Source: Auanema rhodensis
Taxonomy: Eukaryota > Nematoda > Chromadorea > Rhabditida > Rhabditidae
Reading direction: 5' to 3'
Length of the DNA stretch: 20,000 nucleotides
Assembly (NCBI GenBank): GCA_964057225.1
Contig: OZ059895.1
Location: 16,836,188 to 16,856,187, forward strand
The translations under genes were made by a program, and so were the position numbers. Shown here in pieces: positions 9,571 to 19,742 of this stretch (position 1 is the stretch's first letter; each line of letters begins with the position of its first letter). Below the pieces are notes generated by a model, which was given only the letters and a program-made list of their open reading frames with translations, was not told the DNA's origin and ran no database searches.

Positions 9571-10258
9571 ATGACGAGCAAACAAACCGCTGATTGGTCG
9601 TCATCATTCAATTCGGCCAAAAAAAGTGTTCAAATCGACATCCTCACATACACACTCGTCGCCACATGTTAACAGCCATCAACCCATTATGATTGGAATA
9701 TCATGGTGAAACGAGGTGATATATACGCTTATTCGTTTGTTTATGAGAAAAAACATTAAAAAAAACGATTATTTGATATGAATGCTATAAGCTATTATAC
9801 CTTTTGCTATATCATTTCATCCTCAACCGCTTATTCCGTTGAAAAGCTACAACTCAAGTTGACCCCTCCTATGTTTTTCTCATTTTCTCCTTAGTTCACT
9901 AACAAGCTTTACAACTGTGCTAGGAAGCACAAGCAAGTTAATGGCTATGCGGAAATGTCATCTCAAACTTAGATATGGTATTAGCTGTGATGCTTAATGA
10001 ACATCATGTTCAAACATGAGCATACTCAACGCAACCAGCTAGTTTGAGCTTGATGATCATTGTCATTATCAATATAACAACAAACATATTCAACATCAAT
10101 ATAATGATTTCAATGAATTTGATTTGAAATTATGTTGGAATTTGAAGAAGAAAAAACACAAAATTTCAATTGTAACAGGATAATGATGATGATTGATTGT
10201 ACCAGAATACGATAATTGAATTGAAAAAAAGGGCAAATGAATAGAAAGAGATTTCAAT

Positions 10259-10279
10259 AATGATGATGATGATGATGAA
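10259..10279. repeat. (ATG)n run
   Basis: Six ATG units. Confidence 0.92.
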
Positions 10280-10340
10280 GGTTGAATGAAATGAATCATA
10301 TAACTCATTGTTATTATGTCTTCAGGCTATATTCTGATGT

Positions 10341-10384
10341 CAACAACAACAACAACAACAACAGCAATCATTCAATCAATCAAT
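10341..10384. repeat. (CAA)7 run followed by CAAT tetranucleotide run
   Basis: Seven CAA units, a short AGCAATCAT link, then TCAA units. No G-rich strand bias. Confidence 0.92.
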
Positions 10385-10549
10385 AACGATTATGATTAGA
10401 ATGAATAATCATACAAATATGAAGATTAGCTTGATAAGCTTCATCTGAATCTTCATACAATATACAGATTGATCATGAAGATGTAGGTGAAGATGAAGCT
10501 TCTATCACTTCTTTCATTCATTCACTTCATATTTGAATTATTGATTTTT

Positions 10550-10564
10550 ACGTGATATTCACGT
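10550..10564. repeat. ACGTGA inverted repeat, 3-nt spacer
   Basis: ACGTGA-TAT-TCACGT, flanked by T and A runs that extend the stem. A related arrangement, TCACGT-GACT-ACGTGA, occurs at 17748-17763. Confidence 0.9.
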
Positions 10565-10739
10565 GAAAATAAAAATTTTAAAATTACATTGGATGTCAAT
10601 TAGTTGACGAAAATGACTGATCGTCACAGAAAATTGCATATTTTAGATTTGAAAAAGGGTGTATATGTCATGTATATAACATGTGATTTGTAGAAAAAAA
10701 AGGAAGGAAAGAAATATTTAGTAAATGAGAGAGAGATAA

Positions 10740-10741
<2 letters not shown>

Positions 10742-10802
<61 letters not shown>
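10742..10802. repeat. (AG)30 microsatellite
   Basis: 61 bp perfect AG repeat, purines on the plus strand. Confidence 0.98.
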
Positions 10803-10805
<3 letters not shown>

Positions 10806-10919
10806 AATGAATTCTAGTACAAACTTATAGAGGTGTCGTTGTCCTCTTCTATGGAATAATCGTATTAGCATAAAGCAATCATTGTCATTGACTGTCAGTC
10901 GTTACCTGTCTCCCCCACC

Positions 10920-11115
10920 TCCTCTTTCTCTCTCTCTCTTTCTCTTTCTCTCTTTAATTCTTTTTTCTCTAATTCTATTCATTTTTCTGTTAAATACTTC
11001 TAAATTCTGATTCTGTCTTATTTCATCATAACTTGTATTTTCTCTTTTTAAAAAAAATGACTCTTTTTCTCTCTTTATCTCTCTCTATTCCTCTTTCTAT
11101 TTCTCTCTCTTTATG
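10920..11115. repeat. Pyrimidine-rich (TCTT/CT) degenerate tract
   Basis: Nearly 200 bp dominated by CTCTTT and TCTCTA units on the plus strand, with AT-rich interruptions. It is one of the few long blocks below 15 kb with pyrimidines on the plus strand, but it has no long perfect array. Confidence 0.75.
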
Positions 11116-12440
11116 CTCTCTTTGACATTTCAATCTTCAATAGTATGATTAGAAGAGATAATATATATTCTATAGCGATTTTAGACAAAACTAGATCGTC
11201 TGAGGTATTTCAACAGTATTAAATTAAAGAAAAATTGGTATCGGAATTATGGAGTCAGAGTTAAAAGTTTAAAATCAGAAATATAATATTAGATGACTGA
11301 AAAACTAGTTAGGTATTAGATGTATAACCAATGATGAATCTGCTAAGCACATGTTCATTGGCAACATGGAACATGAAAGTCGAGAATTGGAGGTAAGGAT
11401 GTGGTGATTGTGTGTTGAAACTGGAGATGTAAGATGAAGCTTCAAAGTTGTCAGTCTGCTTCTGTCTTTAAGAAAGAAAGTAAAAGATATGAAGGAAAAT
11501 TGCATGGCAATAGACTAAAGCTCATTAATGAATTGAAAAGATTGTTGGAAGAGAATGGAATGATATGGAACGATAGGGAGAATAGATGCTGATGAGTCTG
11601 AAGACTGAGCAGTAACGGCATGACGGAAGACGTCATCATCACATAGCAAGAGAGACAACGAGGACGTTGGAGAGAAAGAGGAAGACCGATTTAGATTTAG
11701 AAAGACAATGTCTCCATAACTTCGTCTTTCATCTCCAGATTGCACATACTGACTTGATGAAGCAGCACTCATCCGTTACTATTTGATACATTTCAAAGCA
11801 AAATAGAAGGCTAATTGTCGTTGGGGTCTGATATGAAGAGATTGAAACCGAATAGAGAGGGAGTTCGGAAGGGAGGGTGTGATGACAAAGCAAAATGAAA
11901 ATGACTACTATCATCTGATGTAGATGAATATAGTCGGTAGATGAGTTGTATAGTTAACATGCAGCTGAGATGATGCTGTGCTCACAGTGTGGACAATACA
12001 GGGATGAAGTAGCTTGATTAGCTTAACCGGCATCTGATTCTCACGTCATGAAGACGTTAGATATTGTTGTGAATTCATCAATGTATGCATAGAGAATACA
12101 TACGCTTGAGGCTAATCACAACTTCTTAGCTGATGGACAACACAAGAGAAAGGCCGAGAAACGTGGTGATTAAGACATCAAGGACTATGTGCCCATGCTG
12201 TTCGCCGTTGTCCATCTATCGTAGGCTAGAAGGTTGTAGCTGTGTGTTGAGAGAGAAAAAGAGATGGGGGGGGGGAGAGAGGCCTTCACGCTTTTCTGAT
12301 TTTCGAACTGGTAATGATGTGAATGAAAAAGCCGAAAATGATGCTGAATAGAAAGAAAAACGAAAGAAATCAAAACGAATATAAATTCATTTCTTCAGGA
12401 AAAATGCTGATGACCCCTGTATTTGGAGGGGAAGGTCTAC

Positions 12441-12488
12441 TGATGTGAGGGGTTTGCCGAAGTACAACCCATCATGGCAATCACCATC
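12441..12488 (-). CDS. Candidate upstream exon of the zinc-finger gene
   Basis: Possible exon of 48 nt, 16 codons, encoding DGDCHDGLYFGKPLTS. The acceptor is very nematode-like (AATTTGTTTCTCAG|GATG). The proposed donor, TCA|GTAGAC, is weak. If used, the exon is phase 0 at both ends and joins exon 8003-7894 without disturbing its frame, which is phase 0 at its start. Base composition is richer in GC than the flanks up to about 12400. Against this, the same frame runs on past the donor (SVDLPLQIQGSSAFF) to a TGA near 12390, so the segment could instead be the last exon of another minus-strand gene, or chance. It carries no complete finger. The intron to the next exon would be 4,437 nt. Confidence 0.4.
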
Positions 12489-12780
12489 CTGAGAAACAAA
12501 TTCAAGAATCATATTAAAGGGCGGATAGAAGAAGGAAAAACTGAGAAAAAAGGTAATAATGAAATGAAATGATCAAGGACATGATTTAGACGTTTCATGT
12601 ATGTATGAACCATCATTTCTACTGATTTTCCTTGTTAACGAGTAGATTTAAGAGACGAGAGGGAGCGGGAGAGAGGGGGAAAAGGAAGAGAGAGCGAGAG
12701 AAGATGCTCAAGCTCAGCAACAAGATGGTATTGCTGGCACTAAGTACTAGGCCTGCTGCTGAGTAGTATGAATAGAATAA

Positions 12781-12970
12781 TTAGGAATCTAACTAAACCA
12801 TATATAGTATCGAAGAAACAATAGATATACACATATTATATATGATTATAGATTATGAGTATATAGCATAATATAGAAGATATAGTTTAGTATAGATAGG
12901 TGTGAAAAATTAATTATTTTTAATAAAAATTAATTATAATTAGCATTTAATTCATTTAAAAGTAAAAAAA
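12781..12970. other. AT-rich block
   Basis: About 190 bp of mostly A and T with TATATA, ATATAG and TTAATTA words. It is a possible easily melted or matrix-attachment-like segment just left of the GC-box cluster; no coding signal. Confidence 0.6.
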
Positions 12971-13077
12971 ACAATAACAACAACAACAATTGATAGGGGC
13001 AACAGGATAGAAATGTTCAAACATATATGCCTGTTGATGATCATGAGCTACGTCGGTTGGAGAGACCAGTTAGAGAA

Positions 13078-13182
13078 GTGGGCGGAGCTTTCAGGCCATC
13101 TAACAACCAATCAGCTTAGCGTCTGGACGCCCACTCATTAGCTGACTCCGCCCAATACATGTGTGTGTGTGTGTGTATATAT
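13078..13182. promoter_or_regulatory. Promoter-like cluster: inverted GC boxes, CCAAT boxes, TATA-like element
   Basis: GTGGGCGGAGC at 13078 and its inverted counterpart CTCCGCCC at 13146 flank ACCAATCAGC at 13106 and a GCCCAC element at 13129. A second CCAAT overlaps the right GC box (13152). A TG run and TATATAT (13176-13182) follow on the plus strand. GC boxes are known sites for Sp/KLF factors and CCAAT for NF-Y. The cluster stands out from its AT-rich surroundings. It could drive transcription leftward, towards the candidate exon at 12488, rightward, or both. Confidence 0.4.
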
Positions 13183-13639
13183 GCTAGGAATGACTGATAA
13201 CAGAGAAACGATCGTATGGTTATGAGAGAGGAGCGCAGAATAGGGACAGAGACTAGTAGTGATGATGGTTATTGAACAAATGAATTAGATACTGTAATTC
13301 AGGCATTTGTAATATGATGAATGAATGAATGAGAGAGAGAGAGAGAGAAACATGGAAGGGGGGGTGAGCAGAATAATTGAAATTAACTATATGAAATGTA
13401 TAATTAATTAGAATATCAGCATACAGTGAGAGAAAGAGAAATTTGTGAAAATCAATGTTCAATTGAATTTGTTAAATCAAAAAATGATTGTTATTTGAAG
13501 AAAGAGTAGTCTCCATATTTAGCAGGAAAACGTTCAATTGATGCCTGAGGCAAGCAAATGTATGATGATATTGATGTTAGCCATATTGAGGCCAGACAGT
13601 TTCATAACAGATAAAAAATTCGAATAAAATAATTTATGA

Positions 13640-13642
<3 letters not shown>

Positions 13643-13672
<30 letters not shown>
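13643..13672. repeat. (GA)15 microsatellite
   Basis: 30 bp perfect GA repeat, purines on the plus strand. Confidence 0.97.
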
Positions 13673-13674
<2 letters not shown>

Positions 13675-13814
13675 TAAGACATGATTGAGAGAGCATAGAG
13701 GTGAAGAGAAGTTGAACAATCTTATTCAAACGCTGACAGCGCAATGGTCAACTATATTGAAAAGAAAACAAGACTGAACACAAGAAGAGAAAACGACTGT
13801 CGCTAGGTATGAGC

Positions 13815-13817
<3 letters not shown>

Positions 13818-13868
<51 letters not shown>
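13818..13868. repeat. (AG)25 microsatellite
   Basis: 51 bp perfect AG repeat, purines on the plus strand. Confidence 0.97.
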
Positions 13869-13871
<3 letters not shown>

Positions 13872-15000
13872 GAGAACGAGAAGCCGGATGACCTCGGGTG
13901 AGTGACTAGCAAATCGGATGAGACGAAGACTAAATCGCATAATGATGGTCATGCCGTCGGCTTATGTTACTTATACTTCGTGTCACTCATTGCTTTCTTT
14001 ACCTTTTCTCTGTTTAATTCTCAGCTTCTCTAACTTCTCTCTCCATTTCTAACGTTCTATCTCTATATTCCTTAACTTCATTCAATTTTTCAATCCTCTC
14101 AACGATTCTCATTAGATTTTCAATTCTTTCAAGTCAATAGGATGAAGTTAATGATGATGATGAAGAGGAGGATGAAACAGTCCAATGACTGTAGTCAGGA
14201 TCATCGTTGAAGAGGGATTGAGATGAGGAAGAAATTAGAGATTTGAGACTACAACTTGTGAAGGAAGGACAGACAATGCATCACACATCAGCTTTCATAA
14301 CTGACTGTCCGACTGCTTATGATTATGTTAATCGAAAAGAAACAGCAAGATGATCAATACAGAGCTACAGGCAAAGAGAAATGAATAGAGTACAGACGGT
14401 AACAGAGGACATGCAATGATGAAATTGAAATTAGCAGCCGGTCGACTGTAACTATCATCATCCTCATCATCATCATTGCTGTCGCCGTCTCTATGATTGT
14501 GGACATCATCATCATCATGATATACCGTAATCCTATCGTTATGAACATTACATTGTTTTGAGTATGTAGTTCAGCTTGTCATAACGAAAAACAAGACTAT
14601 ACGTATAGAAATAAAAAAGATAAATGAATAGAGAGAGAAAGAGAGAAAAAGAAAGAGAGAGAGGGAGTCAGAGAGCAATTGAAGCATGTAGGACTTGAAA
14701 TTCAAAATCAAATACTATCTCGTTATGAAATTCTGATGTTTAATCGATTGACACGTAGGATCAACAGCATCATTAAGCATTAGATGCGTTGTTGTTGTTG
14801 TCATTGATGATGGCGATGATCGCATAGTTAACATCAACGGAAACATTATTGTGAGGCACATGAATACACACATCAAATGCATCTGATGAGAATCACGCAT
14901 TCAGATGTGTACAGGTAAGAAACTTGTTATCTTTTTTCTAGAAAGGTAATCATAGCTATAAGGGATAAAGAATAGAGGCTTTTATGAGTATACTATAAGA

Positions 15001-15004
15001 GAGA

Positions 15005-15058
<54 letters not shown>

Positions 15059-15063
15059 AAGAA
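15001..15063. repeat. Interrupted (GA)n microsatellite
   Basis: 63 bp of GA with GGGA and AAAG interruptions, purines on the plus strand. Confidence 0.94.
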
Positions 15064-15697
15064 AGAAATTACAAATAAAATTCTTAGTTATGTGTTAATA
15101 TGCGGAATAATTCTGATGACAATGTCGGCACAATAAATGAAAGATGTGCCAAGTTTGCACACGACAAACAATCCGTATCTGTACCGTTCCAGCCACCCTT
15201 CCTTTCTCTCTCCTTCTCACCCTCTCTCTCTATCTCTTCTAATTCTTGTAAACTTTCGTTTTATTTTCAATTCTTATCTATAAAAGATTGAAAGAATGAA
15301 AAAGATATGATACAGTAAAGCTTGACGATTGAAGATGATTGCTGTGTATTCTGAAGACTTCTGATTGAAATCAGATGAATGGAAGAGAGTTTGTGATAAT
15401 AGAAGGCACAAGACAAGATCTGATGATGAGAATAGAAACATTGAGAATATGACTGACAATACAGATGAAATGGTCAAAGACATTGACGACAAAAATGAAT
15501 TGAAGAGATGAGATGAGATGTGATGAGAAGAGAAGTAGTGTGCTGGAGGACAGATTCATAACTACGAAATCGGCTTAGGGTGTGCAACCTCTTTCTCTTC
15601 AACAATTCCTTACTACCAATTCATTCCTCTATCAATCTAGCCAATGCGCCAGCCAACTCACAGTGAACCAACCCTGTCAGGCAGTGTCGCCCTCCAT

Positions 15698-15701
<4 letters not shown>

Positions 15702-15747
<46 letters not shown>
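15702..15747. repeat. (CT)23 microsatellite
   Basis: 46 bp perfect CT repeat; the first long array with pyrimidines on the plus strand. Confidence 0.97.
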
Positions 15748-15752
<5 letters not shown>

Positions 15753-16231
15753 ATGCACCTTCCTCTTTGATATGTCTTTTCCTATTACTTAATAATTCAA
15801 TACTACAGTACATTAATTTCAAACGATAAATGTTGAGAACCAAGTACTATTCATCCTCATCATCAATGCTTCGTGTATTTCATTGAATTCCGTAACTCTT
15901 GTTTCATACTCACTCATGTGCTTATAAGACTCATTGATCAAAAAGAGTTAAAGCTTAAAGCATTATCTGTTATATCTTTGAATATATGAGATATAGATAT
16001 GTGTGATCCATTACCATATATACACACAAAGGATTATCCATTCAATGAGTCGCACCTTTGACATAGCTTGTGCTGTATCCAATTGATGGCATGAGCATAG
16101 CGGTTCAATGGATAGCCAAATGAGATGAGCGGTTTGTCTTTGATATCGTGAATTGATTCAACTCATCTGGTGCTTTGCTTATCTCTTTTCCGTTTTTTTC
16201 TTTCTTCTCTCACGCTTTCTATGGTTGTTAC

Positions 16232-16293
16232 CTTTTACTATTCTCATATATATTCTTCGTCGGCTTCGGCTGTCCCGTATATTGGGCCATCAT
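16232..16293 (-). CDS. Candidate first coding exon, minus strand
   Basis: From an ATG at 16293 the minus strand reads MMAQYTGQPKPTKNIYENSK and then meets a good donor, AAAAG|GTAACA, in phase 2. An in-frame stop lies about 80 nt upstream with no clear acceptor between, which fits a 5' exon. It cannot splice straight to 12488 or 8003 in frame, so an unseen exon would be needed, or it belongs to a different gene. On the opposite strand the same DNA is also open (about 16215-16319) and encodes a hydrophobic segment ending GCPVYWAIMSCLPENNWV before TGA, so the coding strand is ambiguous. No family is recognised. Confidence 0.25.
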
Positions 16294-16408
16294 GAGCTGT
16301 TTGCCGGAGAATAATTGGGTGTGATTAAGATTTTGAGCAAATAAATCCACTCTGCTTCTTTGTTTCTCTCATCATCAGTATTCAAATCTCATGATCTTTC
16401 CTTCTCTT

Positions 16409-16414
16409 TATCTT

Positions 16415-16463
<49 letters not shown>
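16409..16463. repeat. (TC)n microsatellite
   Basis: About 45 bp perfect TC preceded by TCTTTC units, pyrimidines on the plus strand. Confidence 0.96.
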
Positions 16464-16466
<3 letters not shown>

Positions 16467-16624
16467 GCTGTCCCTCTCAGAGTCATCAACATCCTCAGTC
16501 ATCACACTCATAACATACCTTCAACCTTTCTTCTGATTCTACTCATCTACATCTAATACAGCTCTAACATCTTCTATAACTCTGTCTTTCTCTCTACCAT
16601 TCTCTCTCTCTCATTTCCCCATAT

Positions 16625-16646
16625 GATATGCTCATGAGAGCATATC
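16625..16646. repeat. Perfect 9-bp inverted repeat, 4-nt loop
   Basis: GATATGCTC, loop ATGA, GAGCATATC. Confidence 0.93.
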
Positions 16647-16780
16647 GTTTGTGTCGGTGTATAGACAGTGTGTCGTCGTTATATGTTCAGCATAGTCACA
16701 AACACATGCATTAACGTGAATATTACTATGCAAAATTATAACAACTAAAAAGGAAAAACTATTAAGAAGGGAGTGAGAAA

Positions 16781-16812
16781 GAGAGAGAGGGAGAGAGAGA
16801 GAGAGAGAGAGA
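16781..16812. repeat. (GA)n microsatellite
   Basis: 32 bp GA with one GG interruption, plus strand. Confidence 0.93.
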
Positions 16813-17139
16813 AAATTAGTCAAATATCATTGTCACCTTTCATATTAGTTTAATATTCACAAAGAATTATTCCATTTGCATTGCCATAATTCGAAGTTCA
16901 TGGGGTGCATCTTCTGCCTCGATGTCACTTCTTCATAAAAATACAACCCCTAAGCTCTTTGTAAGGATTATCAAAGAGAGAAATCGAGAAACAGAGAGAG
17001 AGAGAGAGAGGGAGAAGGGGTTAAAGATTATAGAGAGAAAGAGAGTATTATGTCACCAGAGAATAAAAAAACTTAAAAAGATTGAACTTAGTTTGTATAA
17101 GAGAATAAGAAAGAGAGTGAAACTTGTATTAGGAGACAA

Positions 17140-17161
17140 TGAGAGAGAGAGGGGGGGGGGG
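17140..17161. repeat. GA array passing into an 11-base G run
   Basis: GA units are followed without a break by a G homopolymer. Similar GA/G-run junctions occur near 5530 and 12267. Confidence 0.93.
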
Positions 17162-17381
17162 TGAGAGAAAAAGAGAGGAATTGATGAAAGAAATGGAAAA
17201 ATAATTTGAAAAACTAACAAAATCATGAAAAGTCAGATTACTGTTTTTGAAATGACTAGATGAGTTGAAATATCTAGTTCTTCTCAAACATTTCTAACGG
17301 TAATATAACATCATCGTTAAAATATTTTATATTAGGTCATTCAGTGTATGTGTCCAATTACCGTAATTTCAGTTGATGAGC

Positions 17382-17419
17382 CATACATATACACACGACG
17401 ATGTGTGTATATATGTATG
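17382..17419. repeat. Imperfect hairpin of CA/TG-rich arms
   Basis: CATACATATACACAC pairs with GTGTGTATATATGTATG except for a two-base AT insertion; the loop is GACGAT. Confidence 0.88.
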
Positions 17420-17495
17420 TGTGATTGTTGAATAGTATGATGAGAAGAAGAAAAGACAGATAATAAGAGAAAGGCAATAGAAGGTAAAGAGAAAC

Positions 17496-17515
17496 AGAGA
17501 GAGAGAGAGAGAGAG
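17496..17515. repeat. (AG)10 microsatellite
   Basis: 20 bp AG repeat, purines on the plus strand. Confidence 0.93.
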
Positions 17516-17856
17516 GTAAAATGAGGGAAACTAGCTAGATTTTAAGAATTGCCAGGGAACAAACAATGACTGAAAGTTGATTGAGAGTTGAAATAAGAAA
17601 TTATTGGAATTGTTATAGAACAGTAAAATAGGAAAAAGAGATAAGAGAGAGAGGATAGAGAAAGAGCGTATAAGGCTAGAAAGCTATACAACCGCCTCAG
17701 GCATTTACAAGACTTAAAATAAAATCAGATCGGTTGACATCAGTATATCACGTGACTACGTGAAATGAAAAGCAATAGACACACATAGAAAATATTTAAA
17801 AGATGAAGATAGTACTGTATCTTACAATATTTAATAAAAAGAAATAATTTCATTGT

Positions 17857-17873
17857 CACACACACACACACAT
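17857..17873. repeat. (CA)n run
   Basis: Eight CA units; potential Z-DNA. Confidence 0.93.
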
Positions 17874-18060
17874 ACATGTAGTCAATTCGATTGAGATAGA
17901 ACATAGGATACCGACGTCAATCGACAACAATCATGATGATAATGATGATGGGGTGTTGATTTGAATACGAATAAGCAATCAAATATAGATTTTTTAAAAA
18001 TCTGAATAATGTAATCAGCACATCGACCTGACCAGCATCATCAGTATCATCAACCATATA

Positions 18061-18076
18061 TAGTATATATATACTA
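18061..18076. repeat. 16-bp palindrome
   Basis: TAGTATATATATACTA is self-complementary. Confidence 0.93.
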
Positions 18077-18163
18077 ATAATAATAATAATATATGATGAA
18101 GTATATCATTGTGATAGAGAAACATCACTGAACATACTTGTATTAGATTTTTAGTATTCAGAT

Positions 18164-18199
18164 ATCTATCTATCTATTCTCATCATCATCATCATCATA
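18164..18199. repeat. ATCT run followed by (CAT)n run
   Basis: Three ATCT units, then six CAT units after a short TCT link. Confidence 0.9.
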
Positions 18200-18505
18200 A
18201 TTACATCCAACAAATTTCATATACAATTGGTTAATTCAATTGGAGTAAAAACCAAAATACCATTCACCCCTCCCTTCTCTCTCTCTCTCTCTCTCTTCTA
18301 CTTTACCTCTGAAAAAATGAGTTATTGAATGATATGATGTATGAAGTCCAAATTACTGATGATCATGATACCCCATAAACTACAAAACATGAAGGATGAA
18401 TGCATGGGGACATGAGCAGACATCATCTGGCTTCTTTCGGAATTTAATCTTTTCATTCAGCAAATTTTTGCAGAAAACAAAAAAAAAGAAAAGAAAGAGA
18501 GAGGC

Positions 18506-18509
<4 letters not shown>

Positions 18510-18571
<62 letters not shown>
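18510..18571. repeat. (AG)30 microsatellite
   Basis: About 61 bp perfect AG repeat, purines on the plus strand. Confidence 0.97.
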
Positions 18572-18574
<3 letters not shown>

Positions 18575-18797
18575 AGAAATAGCGGTCAGTCGGAGACACA
18601 AAAGACCGCCCGGAAAAGGCATGTAAAAGGCGTCAGCAGCAGAAAAAAAATACAATTTTATTGGTTTTTTTGATTGTTGTCATCAGTCATTTTTCAGATT
18701 TTAAATCTCATTTCCATAAAATATAGTCAGAGACTTTTCCGCATCGTGAGGGAGAGAAAGGATGCATTTGTCTCCTTTTTTCTCTTACCCTCTGTAA

Positions 18798-18832
<35 letters not shown>
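18798..18832. repeat. (TC)n microsatellite
   Basis: 35 bp TC with one TTT interruption, pyrimidines on the plus strand. Confidence 0.93.
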
Positions 18833-19667
18833 CATCGTTTTCTCTGTGTTCTCCTCACTGTGTGGGCCAGAAAATAATCATGACTATGCGCTAATTCAAC
18901 TCGTAATAGACAGTATAATTCAGAAATTTATGGATATTGATTGATTTTAGACATTCAATGTCATTTTCAACATCAACTACCTAAGCCTCTTTCAACTTCT
19001 TTCGTCGTTGACTATAATGCTTTGTTGGTATGGTCTGGTAAGTAAACGCATTCATCTATATCTTCTAACTTCATTCTATGTTCATCATCTTCGTTTTTAT
19101 ATATTTTTTTCAAAATATTGATTGATTTTGAATAATATATAGTCAGCTTAACCATAATTGAGGAAAAGATGGTGATGATGATGAAAAGGAGGGAAAGACA
19201 AACATGGAAATAGTAAGAAATGATCGGAAGAGAAGACGTCAAAGAAGAGAAAGACGGTGAATTCTGGATAATAAGTGATACGGTAGATGATATTACTTGT
19301 AATATAAAAGCTTTTTAAAGAAAATATTGAATCTTATAATCATTAAAGATATTAAAATAAATATAAATGCTCCGAATATGTTGAAGGTTCAAGCTTAAGT
19401 ACAAACGTATTGTATAAAAGTTTGTTCATAATATCAGGATATGTATATACAATGACATCAGATGACATCTAGAAGATCATGCATTTGAAATGAAAGAAGA
19501 ACAACAGCCTTAAAATCTTAAAATGCAAATAACGATACTGGGTGATGATCAATCAGGAATTTGTTGGCTTTTTTCAAGCAAATACAGTCATCGTCTTCAT
19601 CAAATGATGAATAGAATGTATTACTTTCACCTTAAAAACCATCAAGATGTATTCTCTTCTGTTTATC

Positions 19668-19711
19668 TTAGACCAATTTGGATGAAATAACGACGATGAT
19701 GAGGGGCGCAA

Positions 19712-19742
<31 letters not shown>

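Larger units (their letters stand above)
8004..12440. other. Probable intron (or intergenic) region upstream of exon 8003
   Basis: If the candidate exon at 12488-12441 is real, this is one 4,437-nt minus-strand intron. It contains the 82-bp AG array at 8043, GA/GGA repeats at 8339-8399, the long AG array at 10742, a pyrimidine-rich block at 10920-11115, ATG, ATC and CAA trinucleotide runs, and small palindromes at 9998 and 10550. One candidate plus-strand exon (8339-8521) is listed separately. No other gene is supported. Confidence 0.5.
12489..16231. other. No supported gene; promoter-like cluster and repeats
   Basis: Holds an AT-rich block (12781-12970), a GC-box/CCAAT cluster (13078-13182), GA arrays (13643, 13818, 15001), a CT array (15702) and scattered ATC runs. 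Two strong plus-strand donor-like sites occur, at 13898 and 14915, without convincing coding sequence around them. Confidence 0.55.
16294..19667. other. No supported gene; microsatellite-rich region
   Basis: Contains a TC array (16409), GA arrays (16781, 16995, 17496, 18510), a ten-plus G run attached to a GA array (17140-17161), a CA run (17857), ATCT and CAT runs (18164-18199), a TC array (18798) and small hairpins at 16625, 17382, 17987 and 18061. I see no splice-delimited coding segment that stands out. Confidence 0.55.

Noticed and set aside
10906-10986. Minus-strand segment between a TTTAACAG acceptor and GACAG|GTAACG donor, open in one frame
   Set aside because: The frame is almost all Lys/Arg/Glu from purine repeat, and its end phase (2) does not fit exon 8003, which starts in phase 0.
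12133-12351. Plus-strand frame with a Cys-rich segment (MCPCCSPL, GCSC)
   Set aside because: Cysteines do not form a known zinc or disulphide pattern, no splice sites delimit it, and it passes through a G/GA repeat.
13870-13897. Plus-strand mini first exon (ATG to CTCGG|GTGAGT)
   Set aside because: The donor is strong, but only nine codons precede it, directly after a GA array, and no partner exon is visible.
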